Shown here in pieces: positions 1 through 13,374 of a DNA stretch of 64,000 bases. Origin of the DNA: Euryodendron excelsum (Eukaryota > Streptophyta > Magnoliopsida > Ericales > Pentaphylacaceae). The notes under the pieces were generated by a model, which was given only the letters and a program-made list of their open reading frames with translations, had not been told where the DNA came from and searched no databases. Every line of letters starts with the position of its first letter. Position 1 is the stretch's first letter. The position numbers were made by a program, and so were the translations under genes. The DNA lies in NCBI GenBank assembly GCA_033060915.1, contig CM065387.1, positions 38,091,001 to 38,155,000 on the forward strand, read 5' to 3'.

Positions 1-2841
1 TTTGGTTGCCTATAAATATAGGCTACCCCTTCTATATTCTGTGTCCAAAAAATTGCTCTAGAAACTCTGCCTCTTTGAAAATAAACTTCGAGTTTCCTCA
101 AAAATCCTAATTCTCTCAAGGCTCACTCCAAACTCTGGCCTCCATACACTCTAAACACTTATACATTTACCTCCTATTCCATTGAAGATCCAGTGCGTTG
201 TATTCAAAGTTCTCAAAGTTGAAGGAAGTCCTCCATTGAAGCATTCAACCTAATAAGAAGACAAGGTAGGGTTTTATTTACTTTGATGTAATTCCCCTCT
301 CTCTCTTCTCCCTCCTAGTGCACTTGGTCTATTTTCTATTTTAATCCTCATCTTCTACCTCCTTTTCTTGTGTGCTTGAAACAAAGGACCTCCCGGTTCA
401 TGCCTAGGAAGGCCTTGCAGGAAATCACCGTGTTTGGGATTCTCTTCAACTTCAACCTAAGATGGTGTGGGTATGACCCCCTTGGTTATATAGTGAAGCT
501 TAGCCTTGTATATTCGCATCACTATTACATTATGGTTGTATGTTCATACATTGCATTCAATATTGTGGTCCAAAGCTTTTTTTAAAACTTGCATCCGAAA
601 AAGCTGTTTTCAAAGTTGTTTTCAATGCCACATCCGTAAGACGATTCTAGCCATTCCATGTTTAAAATTGTTTTAGGAAAGTGTTATATTCAATGAGACT
701 ATTGTGGTCCATGTTAAGGTTTCAAACCTTACTTGTTTTCAAAACCACAATCTTAAGATGATTTTAGCCATTCCATGTTCAGGGTTGTTTTAGAAAAGTG
801 TTATATTTAATTAGACCATCAAGGTCTATATGTAAGGTTTCAAACCCTACTTGTTTTCAAAACTACAACCACAAGATGATTATAACCATTCCATAGTTAG
901 GGTTGTTTTATGAAAGCGTCACATTCAATGAGACCATCAAAGCCTTTATTAGGGTTTCAGACCCTAGTTGTTTTCAAAATCACAACCCTAGAATTGTTCT
1001 AGTCTTCTCATTATTAGAATCATTTTAGAAAAGTGAGATATGTAAGAGACTTTCAAAAGTACATTTTCAAACCTTTCTAAAGTAAGTTTTGCAAATCCAT
1101 TTTCTAAACTATTCTCAAAGATCTACTTTCCAAAAACTTTGAGTCTTGAAATCCAAGTCAAACTCTAGAGTCCACATTTAAGAAACCCTAGGTTTCTCAC
1201 ATAAATTATAGCTTTCTATTTGCATCAAATCATAGATTTTCAAAATATTTTCTATATAAAATCATAGATTTCCTAATTCAAAAGTCACATAAAATGATAA
1301 ATTTTCAAAAACTAAAAATTTTCAATTTCAAGTCAAATCAAATATTTTCCAAATAGAAGACCAAATCAAATATCATTTTTCTAGAAATAAAATCTAATCT
1401 TTTGTTTTAGGAAATAGAAACCAAATCTTTCCTAATTTCTAATTTTTCTCAATGCTAATATTTCCTAATTTCAAAACCTTCCATTTATAAGCTTTCCAAA
1501 ATTAAAACTTTCATTTTTCAATTGAAATTCAATCTTTCCAATTCAAGTACATTGCATAAATCCTAGGTCGTAGGATTGCTTAAATTCCAAGTTACCTCAA
1601 ACCTACTTCAAAACTTTTTAAAATCAATCTTTCAAATTCAGTTCTTCTTAAATCAAATCTTTTCAAATTCAAACATTTCTTAGTTCAAATATTTTCTAAA
1701 TCAAGTCTTTCCTAAAATAAAAACATTCATAAAATAAAACTTTTCTAATTTGGAACTTCCTAATCCGAGACTTTTATAAAATCAAACATTTCTATTTCAA
1801 TTACATGTTTAAATCCTAGGTTACCTAAATACTAGGATACCAAAGACCTTGTTCAACCCCAACCCTAAGTTAGAAAACTTCAACTATTTTCTAAGTCTTA
1901 AGTTTAAATCAAGATGGTTTTCAAATCCTAATTCAAGTCAAGATGATTTCGACGTTTAATTCAAACATTCCAAAACAAGTCCAAGTTCCTTTTCGAAGTT
2001 CAATTTTAATTTCAAGTTTTATTGCAAACAATTCAAGTTCAGTTTCAAATTAAAGTCAATTTTAAACCAAAGTTCAATTTCAAATCTTCTAATCAAAGTT
2101 CAACTCAAATCCTTTTAATATCAAACAGGACCCCAAGGTGTCTATTTTCAATCAGACTTTGAGTTCAAACTACGACTGACTTGATTCTCAACAAAGGGAT
2201 ACGTAGGCAACTCTCATAGGTGTGATCATAACCTTTTTCAAATTCTAATTTTCTTTTTTCAAAATCTCTTTCCAAATTCTTTTTCAAGCACATGCATATC
2301 ATTCATCATATCATCCCTAAAATAATTGCTCAAATTTCTTTTCAAATTTCTAAAAGTGGATATAATTGGACATTGGACAACTAGGGACTCCAAATGAGTA
2401 AACCTAGCGTGAAAAGACAAGTATGTACTGCAAGGGCAGGATAGGCTGATAGCCTAATATATCTTTGTTATACATAACCAACCCTCAGACCCTAAAATCA
2501 CTATTTTCAGATGACCAAAACCAAAGTCATTTTCTAAAAAGGCTTAAACATTTTTCAAAGGTTGCCAACCAACCTGTATTTTTTTCAAAAAAAAAAAAAA
2601 AGACCCTCTTTTGAGAAAGTTTTTCAAAAATCTTAAGTTTATGTTTTCAGACTTAGTTTTATGTGACCTAACTCACCTTAACAAAGTTATTTGACGACTC
2701 CAAACCTTCTCCAAAAGCTTTTATTCAAATTAACTTACAATTCAAATCTAGTCACACTCGTCCTTCTAGGAGGATGAGTGCTAATGAGAGAATACCGTGT
2801 GTTTTCCACATATCTCGAGTGCAAAAAATTGGGATGCGATA
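1..2841 (+). mobile_element. Giant gypsy LTR (Tat/Ogre-like), 3' part, copy A
   Basis: This is the downstream part of a long terminal repeat that begins outside the window. It matches 43141 onward, where the same LTR has its start at 42061, so about 1.08 kb is missing here and the full LTR was about 3.9 kb. Order: TATA box at 11-18, transcribed leader, a long G-poor stretch of AAATCTTTCC-like words, then a terminal block with ACTACGACTGACTTGATTC (from about 2170) and a decayed hairpin at 2666-2692. It ends in GCGATA (family consensus GCGACA), followed by ATGAT at 2842-2846. The same ATGAT precedes the LTR start at 42056-42060 in copy B. No protein is encoded. Confidence 0.8.
11..18 (+). promoter_or_regulatory. 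TATA box of giant LTR, copy A
   Basis: TATAAATA sits at the U3/R transition. The same site is TATAAATA at 49886 in another family member and is decayed to CATAAATA at 43151 in copy B. Confidence 0.6.
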
Positions 2842-5329
2842 ATGATTAGAGTCATGCATTGGACTAAACTTGAGCTCAATTGTTGATTCACCATTTTATT
2901 GTGATGCATTATAAGTTTTTGTCATAAAAGTGTTATAAGAGAGAGATTATAGCATTATGCACTATCATGCTATATGACATCTTATGTTCATATTTTGTGC
3001 ATGCATATCCTTAAAAAGTAGAGATTTTACCTTATGAGCTTTAGAGCTAATTTTTTGCTTTTCGAAATGAATTTACATTTACTCAAGAATATTTTATTCA
3101 TCTTTTATTTTTTGAATAACTTCATTATACTTTTTTTTTGATTCATATGTTAAGGTAATGATTAAGGTTATTGACACTCATACTATCTTAAATTTTAAAC
3201 TTGGTATACTTCAGATATACTGATTGGCTATTCTATTATTCTTTGAACTATAACTTCTTAGTATCTTTCTCTTGGATCTTATGTATATCATTATTATTAT
3301 ATTATTAGTAGAGTATATACAGCCTCTATAAGATAACACAGTATCTCTTAGATTGCACCAGATAAGCAAAACATGAACTAAAATTGTTTTCTTCTGACTA
3401 ATCAAGACATGTAGCACATTTTGAACTGAATGCACACCATATAGTATGCTCTAAGATCTCAACAGCACGAAAACAGTGCACACAAATCGAATAAACAACA
3501 TGGCCTACTCTAGGCTCCAAATAATAACAGATAAAGGAACTTGAGCCTAGTATATACATAACACACCTGAGGCTCAACAACTATGTAATAGTAAACAGTG
3601 GTTATGCAATACCTATAGTAGAGTCTTAGGATTAATCTTAAGGTTCAAGCTCGTGTCATTCCGTAATAAGAGTCTTAACAAATTGTGTAACTCTATATCA
3701 CAAGATCCTAAATCTAAGAATATAGATTATAACATCCATATTAGGATCAACTCATCCCTAGATGACACTAAAACAACTCCTTTTCATGCCTGGCTCACTA
3801 TATATATCGTTATCAATCGAATGAAAAGTAATTTTTGTTGGACCATTAGGCATACACAATGTGTCTTTCAATCATCGTTAGTCTTTTAAAACAATGAGTC
3901 GATGAAAAAATTGAGACACCACTATTTTGATGTTACATTATGCCACAAATCGATCGTCGAAGTTCACAACTATTGTGTGCATAATCTATTGCATTAAGTT
4001 AATCCCCATGGATGCACACATGAAATTCTCTAATGAGAATATGTCGTCCTAATGTCCATAAGGAAAAGTTTCTTATTCGAATGCATGATATGACCAACAT
4101 AAAGTCAGTTTAAGGCAAATCTCACTCCTAATAAGGAGTTCTCCTCATAGTTCACATTCAACTAAAAGGATGCAATAATATTCACCATTAGACAAGACTT
4201 GTATCATTAATTAAATAATCCATCGTATGCATAACTTTCAGAACCAAGTGTTTTAATTAGTCTTGCACTCTCATGGAGAGTCAACTAGCTCCTAAACAAG
4301 GTTAATCCTTGCAAAGTCTATCTCACAATACATAATATCATTCCACTCCCACTAGCAAAGCGATGACATAGTTCTTAACACAAGCTTAAGTTCAAAATCA
4401 TCTTGCGGAGCAACTACGTGAAACTTTCCTCTTACTCAAACAAATGATGATGAGGAGCAGTTTCATCTATGCTACCACGCCATCGATAGTCATCAAAATC
4501 CTCGATTAAAAGAACAAATCCACTAATAGGCAAGTCACTACCACTATTCCTGGGAGGTTGAAGAATTTCTTCTTTACTCTAAACTAAGCTACAAAAAGTG
4601 ATTTACATAGGCTCCTTATTTTTATAGAGCTTAAAGTACTCTATTATCTCACCAATGCTAGGGATATCCTCCTTTTAGGAAATTAGTATGCACGACTCAA
4701 ATCAGTCTCGCCTTCATTATGTTGCTCACCATAACCAAGTATGTGCCTATCTAAGGTCAACTTTTCAACTCAATGAGAAATATGAGTTACAATAACTAGG
4801 ACCATGCATTGCCTAGAAAAAACTCATCGCTGGTCCACAACTCAAATAGATGGAAGGGACTAACATGGAGAGCACATGGTTAAATATGTAGGCAACAATC
4901 TAAAATACACCCCTTACACTGAAAGGATGAAGGTCACTTTATGCCATTATCAACTCAACCATAACCAATAATGATTGTTCTATTCCTTTTGCTGCAACAT
5001 TTTACTGCAAAGTATAAGGAACTATCAAAAATCCAAACATTTACTTTTTCACTTTATTGAGCTCTTGAAATGCTCAAATAGATATTTGTATCATTGGTTA
5101 ATCATTTTGAGCTTTAATACACATTTCTAATTGATTCTCAACCCTATCAATGCTAAAGCAACCTAATGTTTTTGACATTTTGGGAGATTTTATAGACATG
5201 CCAAAGTTTCAAATTTGACAAACCGATATGCGTAAAAAAAGATCTATATATATGATGAAATACAAAGCTCAACATGCTCTCACACTCATAGAGTCATATA
5301 TATTGGCAGGTATTTAGAGATGGGCTAAG

Positions 5330-5867
5330 GCTCTTGTTTAGGCCCAGCAACGGGACCAGCAGTAGTAGCAGGTTCCCATAGAGGGACAACAAGTTCCCGT
5401 AGAGGGACAGTAGCCACAGGTCGAGGCCCAGCCACATCAGGCTCAGGCTAGTCCAGCCTTATAGACATTCACTTAGCTATTAGATTAATATATTGCGCAT
5501 ATTGAGAGGCAAACCACGGCCATTCAACTGATGCAGCAGACTGTTGCGGGTCTTTAGACATCCCATACCAAGCTCAATCAAAGGTGTGCAACCCTAGAGG
5601 CAGTATGCAACACAAATCACTTCTTTACGGACAACTTTGGGCACTCATATTGTGGAGCTTTTGGTCTCTTAAACCAGATTTCAAGATGAGATTCGACAGG
5701 ACTAGACATGTCAGAGCCAGATGTTAACTAACATCATAGCCAAACTTTGGGGGGATAAGGAGCCAGATTTTCTTGACTTCGCTGTTGGTACTTCAGATCC
5801 TACATCTCTAGAAGGGCATGATTTTCAGGATGACAATGATTTAGGACTTTGGCAGGCTAGGGTTTAG
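5330..5867 (+). pseudogene. Remnant of Athila-like accessory ORF tail, copy A
   Basis: The clearest part is an open frame from 5706 to the TAG at 5865-5867. It is acidic and ends in the residues DNDLGLWQARV. The paralogue ending at 47014 keeps the same frame with a similar end (DDLELSQARV), and a more distant copy ends at 29949. Upstream, the frames are Gln- and Leu-rich with coiled-coil-like spacing, but are broken by TAG/TAA where the other copy has CAG/CAA. The parent protein is unknown to me. Its position after Gag-protease in the 29 kb copy suggests the C-terminal end of a retroelement polyprotein or an accessory ORF. Not functional. Confidence 0.45.
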
Positions 5868-6282
5868 ATAGCATTTATGTATTGCATTTCATGTACATCC
5901 CATGCATACATTTCATTCATCGATGTATCCAAAACTCTACATCATTTTTTATATAGCCCATTTCAGTTTCATATGATTACATGCCTGTTTTGAGTTTATA
6001 TGATGTATTTCTTTCAGTATATGTTGACCACTTGTATACATAGGTTATTTTTCAAATATGAGTAAGTGGATGATTCATTTTTATCTATTGCATGATGGTA
6101 AGAGACTGACAGTATTGTATGGCTTCTCTCACTATGTACTTTTCATTGTTAGCATCCATTAGTGATCTATCAATTGACCCTTTTTATTCATAGTGGATAT
6201 GTTGATTCTTCGCATGAGAGACCTAGTATATCTTATGAGATTCAATTCGAGATTCATGAATGATTAGGGATTAGTATGGGGC

Positions 6283-6287
6283 ACGAT
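6283..6287. other. Empty target site (ACGAT) of the 12 kb insertion seen in copy B
   Basis: Copy A reads through a single ACGAT. In copy B the same point is duplicated as ACGAT at 47420-47424 and 59431-59435, around the giant LTR nest. Confidence 0.85.
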
Positions 6288-7303
6288 CACAATATGATAA
6301 GCGTTGTTCTATTTTTATTTCAATATGAACACCATATGGTTTTGACTTCATTATGATGAGATGATTGCATTTACAAGCACGGATCATATTAAGTAGTTTT
6401 ACATTGTTGACCTTTGCATCTATGACCTAATTGAGTGGAGATCATTACTCGGTGAGAGTAGAGCCTATTGTTTCATCTCGAATGAATTCTTATTAACTTC
6501 TCTCATTCACAAATGACTTTATTATACTTGTGTTTGGCTTGTTGGTTTGATATTGATTTGCATTGATTGACACTTGCATTCTATCAAGATCTATATACAC
6601 AATACTTGCTTTGGAAATGATTTTTAGGCCCTATTTGTTTGCTTTGAGCCACCGAGTTTTATTGATATTTTCTTCTCTTTGTCTCCACATCTTTACACCC
6701 TTTGCAATGCATTTCTAAGTCTCATGGAAAAAGAGATGAGAAAAGAAAAAAACGAGAGAACAAAAGAGAAAAAGAAAAAGAAAAAAAAATTATTAGTGGC
6801 AAGTGAAAAGTGTTCCCATTCTTTTGAAAAGAAAAAAAAAACAGAGAGAATAAGATAGTATAATACATGTGTCAAAAATGAAAGCATACAAGAAAGTGAA
6901 AAAGAAACAAGAATGATTGATAGATGAAGGGAGTTGGAACCTCAAAGGGAGGTGAAGTTGATATTGTAAAAGTTGAAAGTTGGACAAGAATAATGTCTTT
7001 TAATGAGCATTGCATGCCTTGATCACACATGTTTTGCATCTTTACACCCTTCTTTTCCTTCTTACCATACCTTGATATATCTTTGCTTTCCCTTACATAG
7101 TCCTTTATGATCCAAAGCATGATCTTCAATTGAGGCCTTGATGGAATGTAAGATATTGTTTGCACATCATGCTTAATTGATATCTATGCCATAAGTATTC
7201 TTCCATGAAGTCATGTTAAGTTAATACACTCACATTATATCATCTTTCTTAGTTTGGTTTGTTCTTTTGTATGACTTGAACACTTACTCTTTTATAAGCA
7301 GTC

Positions 7304-8756
7304 TGTTGTGCCCCGATTTTTCATATTCGAGAAAAATAAACATAAGGAGAAAAAATACAGTACTATCTCGTTAAAACTCATCCTCCCAGAAGGATAAGTG
7401 CGACTAGGTTTGAATTGAAAATTGATTCGAATAAGAGCTTTTGGAAAAATGTTTGATGTCGCCACCTAACTTGATTAAGGTGAGTTAGGTCACTTAAAAA
7501 CTAAGCATAATCCGAAGATTACACTTAGGGTTTTTGAAAAGATTTTAAAAACTTCCTCAAGAGAGGGTTTTTAGAAAATAGGTTGTTTGACAACCTTTAA
7601 AAAAATGTAAGCCCTTTTTGATAACAACTCTATTTTAGTCTTTGAAAACAACGATCTAGGTTCAGAAGTTGGTTATGCGTAGAGAAGACGCACTAAGCCA
7701 TCACCCTACCCTACCCTTGCAGTACCGACATATCTATGCACCCTAAGTTCGCTCATTCAAAATCTTTAATCAATAAATGTCTAACACTATTCACTTTAGA
7801 AAAGAACTATGAAAAGAAGTTTGATATGATATATGACATGCAAGTGCAAGAAAATGATTTGATTTTGGAAATAGATTTAAAGATTGAAAAGGGTTGTGAA
7901 AATTGAAAACTTGAAAAAAGTTGTGACCGCACCCATAAGGGTTGCCTACGTATTCCTTTATTAGGAATCAGGTCAGTCGTAGTTCAAACAAGAGTCCAAT
8001 TGAAAATTGACACTTTGAGATTTTTGAAGAGTTTAACTTGAAAATGCTTGATTTGAAAAGAGTTTTATTTGAACTTTGAATAGAAAATTTAAAATTGAAC
8101 TTAGACTTAGGATTAGACTTGAAAAAGGAGTTTGAATCTTTGAAAGAAAATTTTGATTTGGAAAAGAATGAGTTGAGTTTTGAAAACTTTTTGACTTAGA
8201 TTGAAATTGGAAAACCATCTTAGTTTAGAAAGGAGTTAGAGCTTCCTAACTTAGGATTTGGATTGAACTAGGGTTTAGGTATCCTAAGATTTAGGTAACT
8301 TAGGGTTAAAGTATGGACTTGAATTAAAAAGGTTTGATTTAGATTTGAAAGGTTTGATCAAGGAAAGTTTGAGTTTAGAAAACTTAGAGTTAGGAGAGAT
8401 GGAACTTAGAAAAGACTGGAAACGATTTAATTGGATTTAGAAACACTTGACTTAGGAAAGATCTTGAAAGATTTGACTATTTGATTTGATAGAATTTAGA
8501 AATTTAAGGTTTAGAAAAGATTGGATTTTAGAAACCTTTGAATTTAGAAAAGTTTCAAAATAAGAAAGCTTCATTTTAGGAAAGTGCCAAATTAGGAAAG
8601 TTTTATTTTTACGAAAGATTTGAATTTGGAAGGTTTGAATATGAAAAGAGTTAAACTTTGGAAAGATTTAGAATTTAGAAAGTTTTAGAATTTGGAAAGA
8701 TTAAAATTTAGAAAGGTTTGAAATTAGGAAATGTTTGAATTAGAAAACGTTCGAAT
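7304..8756 (-). mobile_element. Giant gypsy LTR, 3' part in reverse, copy A
   Basis: It starts TGTTGTGCCCCG, the reverse complement of the family 3' end. Next comes the conserved hairpin at 7464-7490 (ACCTAACT, 11 nt loop, AGTTAGGT), the GCCTACGTATTCC block near 7946-7960, and then the purine-rich strand of the A-tract region. It breaks off at about 8757, where an Athila-like LTR fragment begins. The same insertion exists in copy B at 60471, at the equivalent position. No coding capacity. Confidence 0.75.
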
Positions 8757-9868
8757 TCATTGGCTTCACTGTGAGCCTTTGCTTCGGAGGATTTGGATCA
8801 TTAAAACAATGCAATCAATCATAATCAACTTAGAATTGTAAACAATGCAATTCTTATGTTCATACCATTGATCTAAGCAACACCCATACCAAATTCATGA
8901 TTCATGCATGGACACTCAATGACTTAATCAAGAACATAAGATTGCTATGGGATCCAAGAAATGACTACCATAGATTCAATTCAATGGTAATCAACCCTAG
9001 AATTATAGTCAATTTAAAGCTGTAGATTCATAACATTGATTTGTGCAACTCTATACCAAACTATGGCTTGTGGATAGAGATTAATAAACTTAGTCAAGAA
9101 TTAGAGATTTGAAAGATAAAACAATGATAAACCCATTACCTCCATTAAAAACCTTCAAACCCATGAATGATCTTCATAATTGGACCTAAGTAAAAAGTTA
9201 GCTACTTGATTCCATACGAAATTGACTTGAATTCATAAGAAATTGCATTAAACTCATGAAAATAATGCTTGATTACAAAGAAATTGCAAAAATATTAGTA
9301 AATCTAAAGTTTTTCTCTCCAAAATTATTCCTAAAAACCTTAAAAACTCTAAAAATAAGAAGAGATTCCCAAATTTTTGGCCAAAACTGCCTAAAATAGG
9401 TTGAAAAAAAAAAGTAGAGATCTGTGAAGCATTTGAACACCTATCGAACCTGAATCAAATGCCAAAAACCCGCCTTTGAAGTTTGTCGAATGTTCGAGCA
9501 GTTCATTCAAACAAGCATTCAAACAGTCACATGGAACGGTCTAACGGCCATTTGAATGGCCATTCAAGCAGTGTATTTGTGAAAATCTCAAAAAGTTACA
9601 TGAAAGCATGTTATGGATGCTATTAGCACTTCTGGTTTGAGAGATATGGCTTTCAAAGTTTTAACTTTGCATGCTTCAACAACTTGTACTACAGTTTTAG
9701 TAACTTGTACTCTAACAGCAGGCTCTTGAAAACTCATTTTCCCTTCATCCAAAATACACCCAAAATTATTCGATTTAAGCTTAAAACCTATGCAAGACAA
9801 AATAAACTTAGTTAATACTAAAAAAGTACAAATTGAGGTGTTGTAATTGCACTTTTGGAGTACAGTCA
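8757..9868 (-). mobile_element. Athila-like LTR, truncated, reverse
   Basis: Read on the minus strand it begins TGACTGTACTCCAAAAGTG (ending at 9868), the same start as LTRs at 23438, 25835 and 41661. It includes a cluster of TTCGAA/TTTGAA half-palindromes at 9430-9560. It ends at 8757, at a point equivalent to about 34102 in the LTR at 32899-34396, so roughly the last 295 bp are missing. The junction with the neighbouring giant LTR has no TSD, so it is a deletion or recombination joint. Confidence 0.7.
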
Positions 9869-10914
9869 CTTGGAGTTGCGATCCTTTCCCTCTATTTTTT
9901 TTTTATTTTCAGAGTGGGAATGCACACTCAAAATCATCAAGGTGGGAACCTATGTCCAGAGGTTGCACGGAATACATTCTTTATACCTAATTTATTACTT
10001 CTATTATAATTAAAAATCTTCAAACATGTCAACGAATTTCCAATAAAGTAGAAGTGCTGCAAACATTTTTATAATGGGAATTGGTTTTAACAAAGTATTA
10101 GATTGGAAATAATTTTCATAGTGTTATTTTGGCCTAAAACTTTAACATAAGCACACATGACTACATGAGTACTAACAATTAAACTTGAGATATTTTTGGT
10201 GCACGGGCTCGGGCTCAGGCTTCGGGCTGTGCTACCATACGTACCACCCATCCGCGTCCACAAGGGGACTGGGCTGGTGCCTAGTCTAGCTCGAACCAGA
10301 TTTTGGTCCCATTGGGATCAGGTTAGTTATGGACCGCCTGTGATCTTTGAGCCGGATTTACATCACTATATATAAAACAAGTTCCAAAGTGGACTCCATC
10401 CTAGCTACTGCATAAAGCAGCTTTATCCAAGACACAAGCCCGGCTCACACTACGTCTTTTAACTTCAGTAATCACAACCTGATGCAAACATTGCCAAAAG
10501 CTCAAAAATGAGAGAGCTAAAATGAGTTTCAGAAATAACATATCGGTACATCAGAATTGATGCCAAATTCATGATGGAAGAAAAATCTGATCAAAAGCTT
10601 CATTGAATTCAAACGAATATATGAGACCGATTGCTAGTTTCAGTAAAATATGGAGACAAATATAACAGATATATATCTGAAATGAGTTCCAGAAATCACA
10701 TCTCTGTACATCAGAATTGGTGCCACGTGATATCCGGTAGAACTCAGAACTCAATCTGTTAGAATAGAGAGAGAAAGAATTGGATAGAATAATCTCTATA
10801 TCAAATTGTAGTATAATGACGTAAAAAATATAGTAGATATAGTAAAAAGAGGAATGTTGAACAAGAAAGACTAAACTAGGAAACTAAGTCAAATCTCTAT
10901 AGAATCTAAATACA
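9869..10914. other. Gene-free stretch with one short direct repeat
   Basis: I see no ORF or recognisable element. There is a GC-richer patch at 10200-10360. A 45 bp segment at 10521-10565 is repeated, diverged, at 10681-10725 (160 bp apart). Confidence 0.5.
10521..10725. repeat. Direct repeat pair, 45 bp, 160 bp apart
   Basis: Both copies share AATGAGTTYCAGAAATMACAT and GTACATCAGAATTG with a few substitutions. Function unknown. Confidence 0.6.
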
Positions 10915-10919
10915 ATATA

Positions 10920-13369
10920 TGTAAAGACCCATATTTTTATTTCATGTTATTCTAAATTTTTTTTTTTTTGCATCATAATAATTTAATTTGATTGTTAGAT
11001 GGAGTTAGATGAATTTTAATAATTCCTATTATAATTCTAAAGATTTTAACCGTACGATCTTCACCAGTGATAACCGTTTGACGAGACGAATTGATTTGAG
11101 GTGGTTGAGACCATGAATGGACTGTGGTAGTGGCTTGTGTGTGGTAGTCTATATGCGGGTTGTGTGGTCTAGAGTACCTTAATGTGGCAAGTATTTTATA
11201 ACCTAAATGATTGGTTAATTCCCTAAGATGTAAGTGAGCTTGGGTGTATAGGATTATCAAGCAAGGCAGATATTAGAGTTGCTTACGTGATATTCGTATC
11301 TCAATATTAGATTTTAGGGTTTTCCATATATTCATTCTATCGAAATATAGAGAAAAGGGAGATTGCCCTAGCCGCATAGAGAGAGAGAAAAGAGAAGCTT
11401 TGGGTTTTCCTCAAATCATTGAGCAGCAACTTTCGTAGGTATAGACTGAACTTTATAATGATATTCACGGATAAATGGTAGGGAGATCATGATGTTATGT
11501 GTATTATATTGTTAGCTATTGGAAGTCTTGAATATATTTATTGGTGTTGGGAGTTCTATGGAATACTTACGTAGGAGTTTTCAATATATGATTACTGTTA
11601 CGGGTTGGCATAGATATATTCGAGAATACTCTATTACCGTGCATAAGGCTAGGCTTGACTGTGATTTTTGTTATTGTAAGGTTTGGATCGCAGCCATAGT
11701 GGACTTGTTAGAATTGTGAAATTGTATAAAAGCTAATCTGTTGAATGGGATATTTTGAGTTTGGGAATCTTATGGGTAAAACCTGTGCGTGTGTGCGTGT
11801 GCTGGGAGGGTAACCATGGTTGCCGTGCGTGGTGGAATTGGTTTGAAAAATTTTTGGTGCAAACAAAACTAAAAATAAAATAAATAAGAAGAAAACGTGA
11901 ACTTGTAGAATGTATTATGTGTTTGTGAGGATGCAGATGATGTATAGGAAATAATTCAGCGTTGTCAAGTTTATATCATATTGGTGCATCCTGGTGATTT
12001 TGGTCAATTAGAGTAGATTTTGAAATTGTGGAAATAGTCATATCCTAAGCTTTTCAGTCCGTAGGTTTCCTTTTTGGTATTAATTTTTGCAGATTCTAAT
12101 TGTAGCATAGACCTTTAATTATAGGCGTTTATGTTCCTGTTACTCAGGTTAGGAGCAAATTATCTCTAATTGTTCTCTTTTGAAACTTGCATTTCTATTG
12201 AGGCTAGGTGAGTGGTGTTGTCTTGCTAGTATAAAATTACAAATTCCCATGCAGAATTAACTTCAAAAACATGTTTTTAAAAATCATGAGGTATATGTTA
12301 TTTGAAGAATAAAGCTTAGTTTGAATTATGAGAAATGTTAAATCTTTTTCTTCTATATTGCATTGAGAATTATTCTTCAATTATTTTGACAAAATGCATG
12401 AGCATGGTTTGAGAATTATATTATGGTGAAAACTCTTGTTTATGGATATTGGGACCAGGTGAATCCCAGGGAACAGGCCCTTTAAGTGGGGGGACTCTAG
12501 TAGCTAGGGAACAGGCCCGTGAAAATCGTGGTGACCCTAGTTCTCAACGGTTGTAGGAACAGGCCCGTGAAATTCGTGGTGACCTCAACCGGATCGGCTT
12601 AGAGAATAAACCTAGAAGCCAGGCTAGGTGACTCTAAGTACGATGTTGGATCCAACGGGTATATTACCCATGAGATATTATTTGGCACATGTTACATTAT
12701 TCTTTAACTGGTTTTCCTATACGATTATCCATTGATTTATTTGTTATCACCATTGTGATAATGTGATTTTATTATGAGACAAGAAATTATTCATTAAGAT
12801 ATTCTTTTGCATCAAGTTATGCAAATTTAAAAGAACATTCTTATAAGTGGATTGATTGGCATTGGGATCATTTTCATGAAATTTATTTTGATCATAAACT
12901 GCTACTTCCAAATTATTGTTATTATTTTGAGGCAATCCATTCACGAGCTGGGCTGTGAGCTCACACTCTTTATAACATTTCAGGTGAGCGCGGACGTCAA
13001 TAGAGTTGGACTCTGGATGTCGGGACCCCTTTTGTCGTTGACGTCCTTAGGACTTGTGTCTATTTTTGTTCCGCTGTCTTTAGAGTTAGATTATGAATTT
13101 GAGAATTTATTTGGTTAATTTATTATTCATTTATTGGATGATTTGTTTTGAGATCATGTAGTCTCTAACTTGATAGTTATTTTGTTGGAGTTGTTAATCC
13201 CGAATATGATTGATTTATTGGTGGTTTATTCATACTATTTTTGGAATATTAACTTAGACATCTATATTTTCAATAGAATATTTGTATCTATTAGGTGATC
13301 AGGCTTTCGTGTTCCATGTGTCAAGACTCGTGGTTCACGGCCAGTCTCATCCCTAAGTGGGGTGTGAAA
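10920..13369 (+). mobile_element. Solo LTR, 2.45 kb, gypsy (chromovirus/Tekay-like)
   Basis: It starts TGTAAAGACCC and ends GGGGTGTGAAA, where the usual end of this LTR type is GTGTGACA. It is flanked by a perfect 5 bp TSD, ATATA, at 10915-10919 and 13370-13374. Inside are a three-copy repeat around GGAACAGGCCC (12469, 12508, 12556) and a GC-rich block near 12985-13060 (GTGAGCGCGGACGTC). No internal domain or second LTR is present, so this is an LTR-LTR recombination product. The lineage call rests on the terminal sequences and is inferred. Confidence 0.8.
12469..12600 (+). repeat. Short repeats inside the solo LTR
   Basis: Three copies of GGAACAGGCCC. Two continue as GTGAAA(A/T)TCGTGGTGACC, about 48 bp apart. 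Confidence 0.7.
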
Positions 13370-13374
13370 ATATA

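Larger units (their letters stand above)
2842..7303 (+). mobile_element. Athila-like element, non-coding 3' internal region, copy A
   Basis: DNA into which the giant LTR was inserted. It has no long ORF, but large parts recur in the window. 3433-6287 matches 44577-47424 and 6288-7303 matches 59436-60470. 3025-3160 resembles 30470-30560. It contains a remnant ORF tail ending at 5867, AT-rich spacers, and a purine-rich tract near 6725-6850 that gives spurious Phe-rich minus-strand frames. I infer it is the long non-coding stretch between pol and the 3' LTR of an Athila-like gypsy element, because the same module follows an Athila-style Gag-protease unit at 29287-30790. Confidence 0.6.

Noticed and set aside
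6693..7165. Phe-rich minus-strand ORFs, also 59860-60174
   Set aside because: Products of the purine-rich tract in Athila-like 3' DNA; frames differ between copies A and B.
9588..9869. Minus-strand ORF in the reverse LTR, also 41277-41785
   Set aside because: Inside LTR U3; mentioned as a finding only because three copies share part of the frame. Not annotated as genes.
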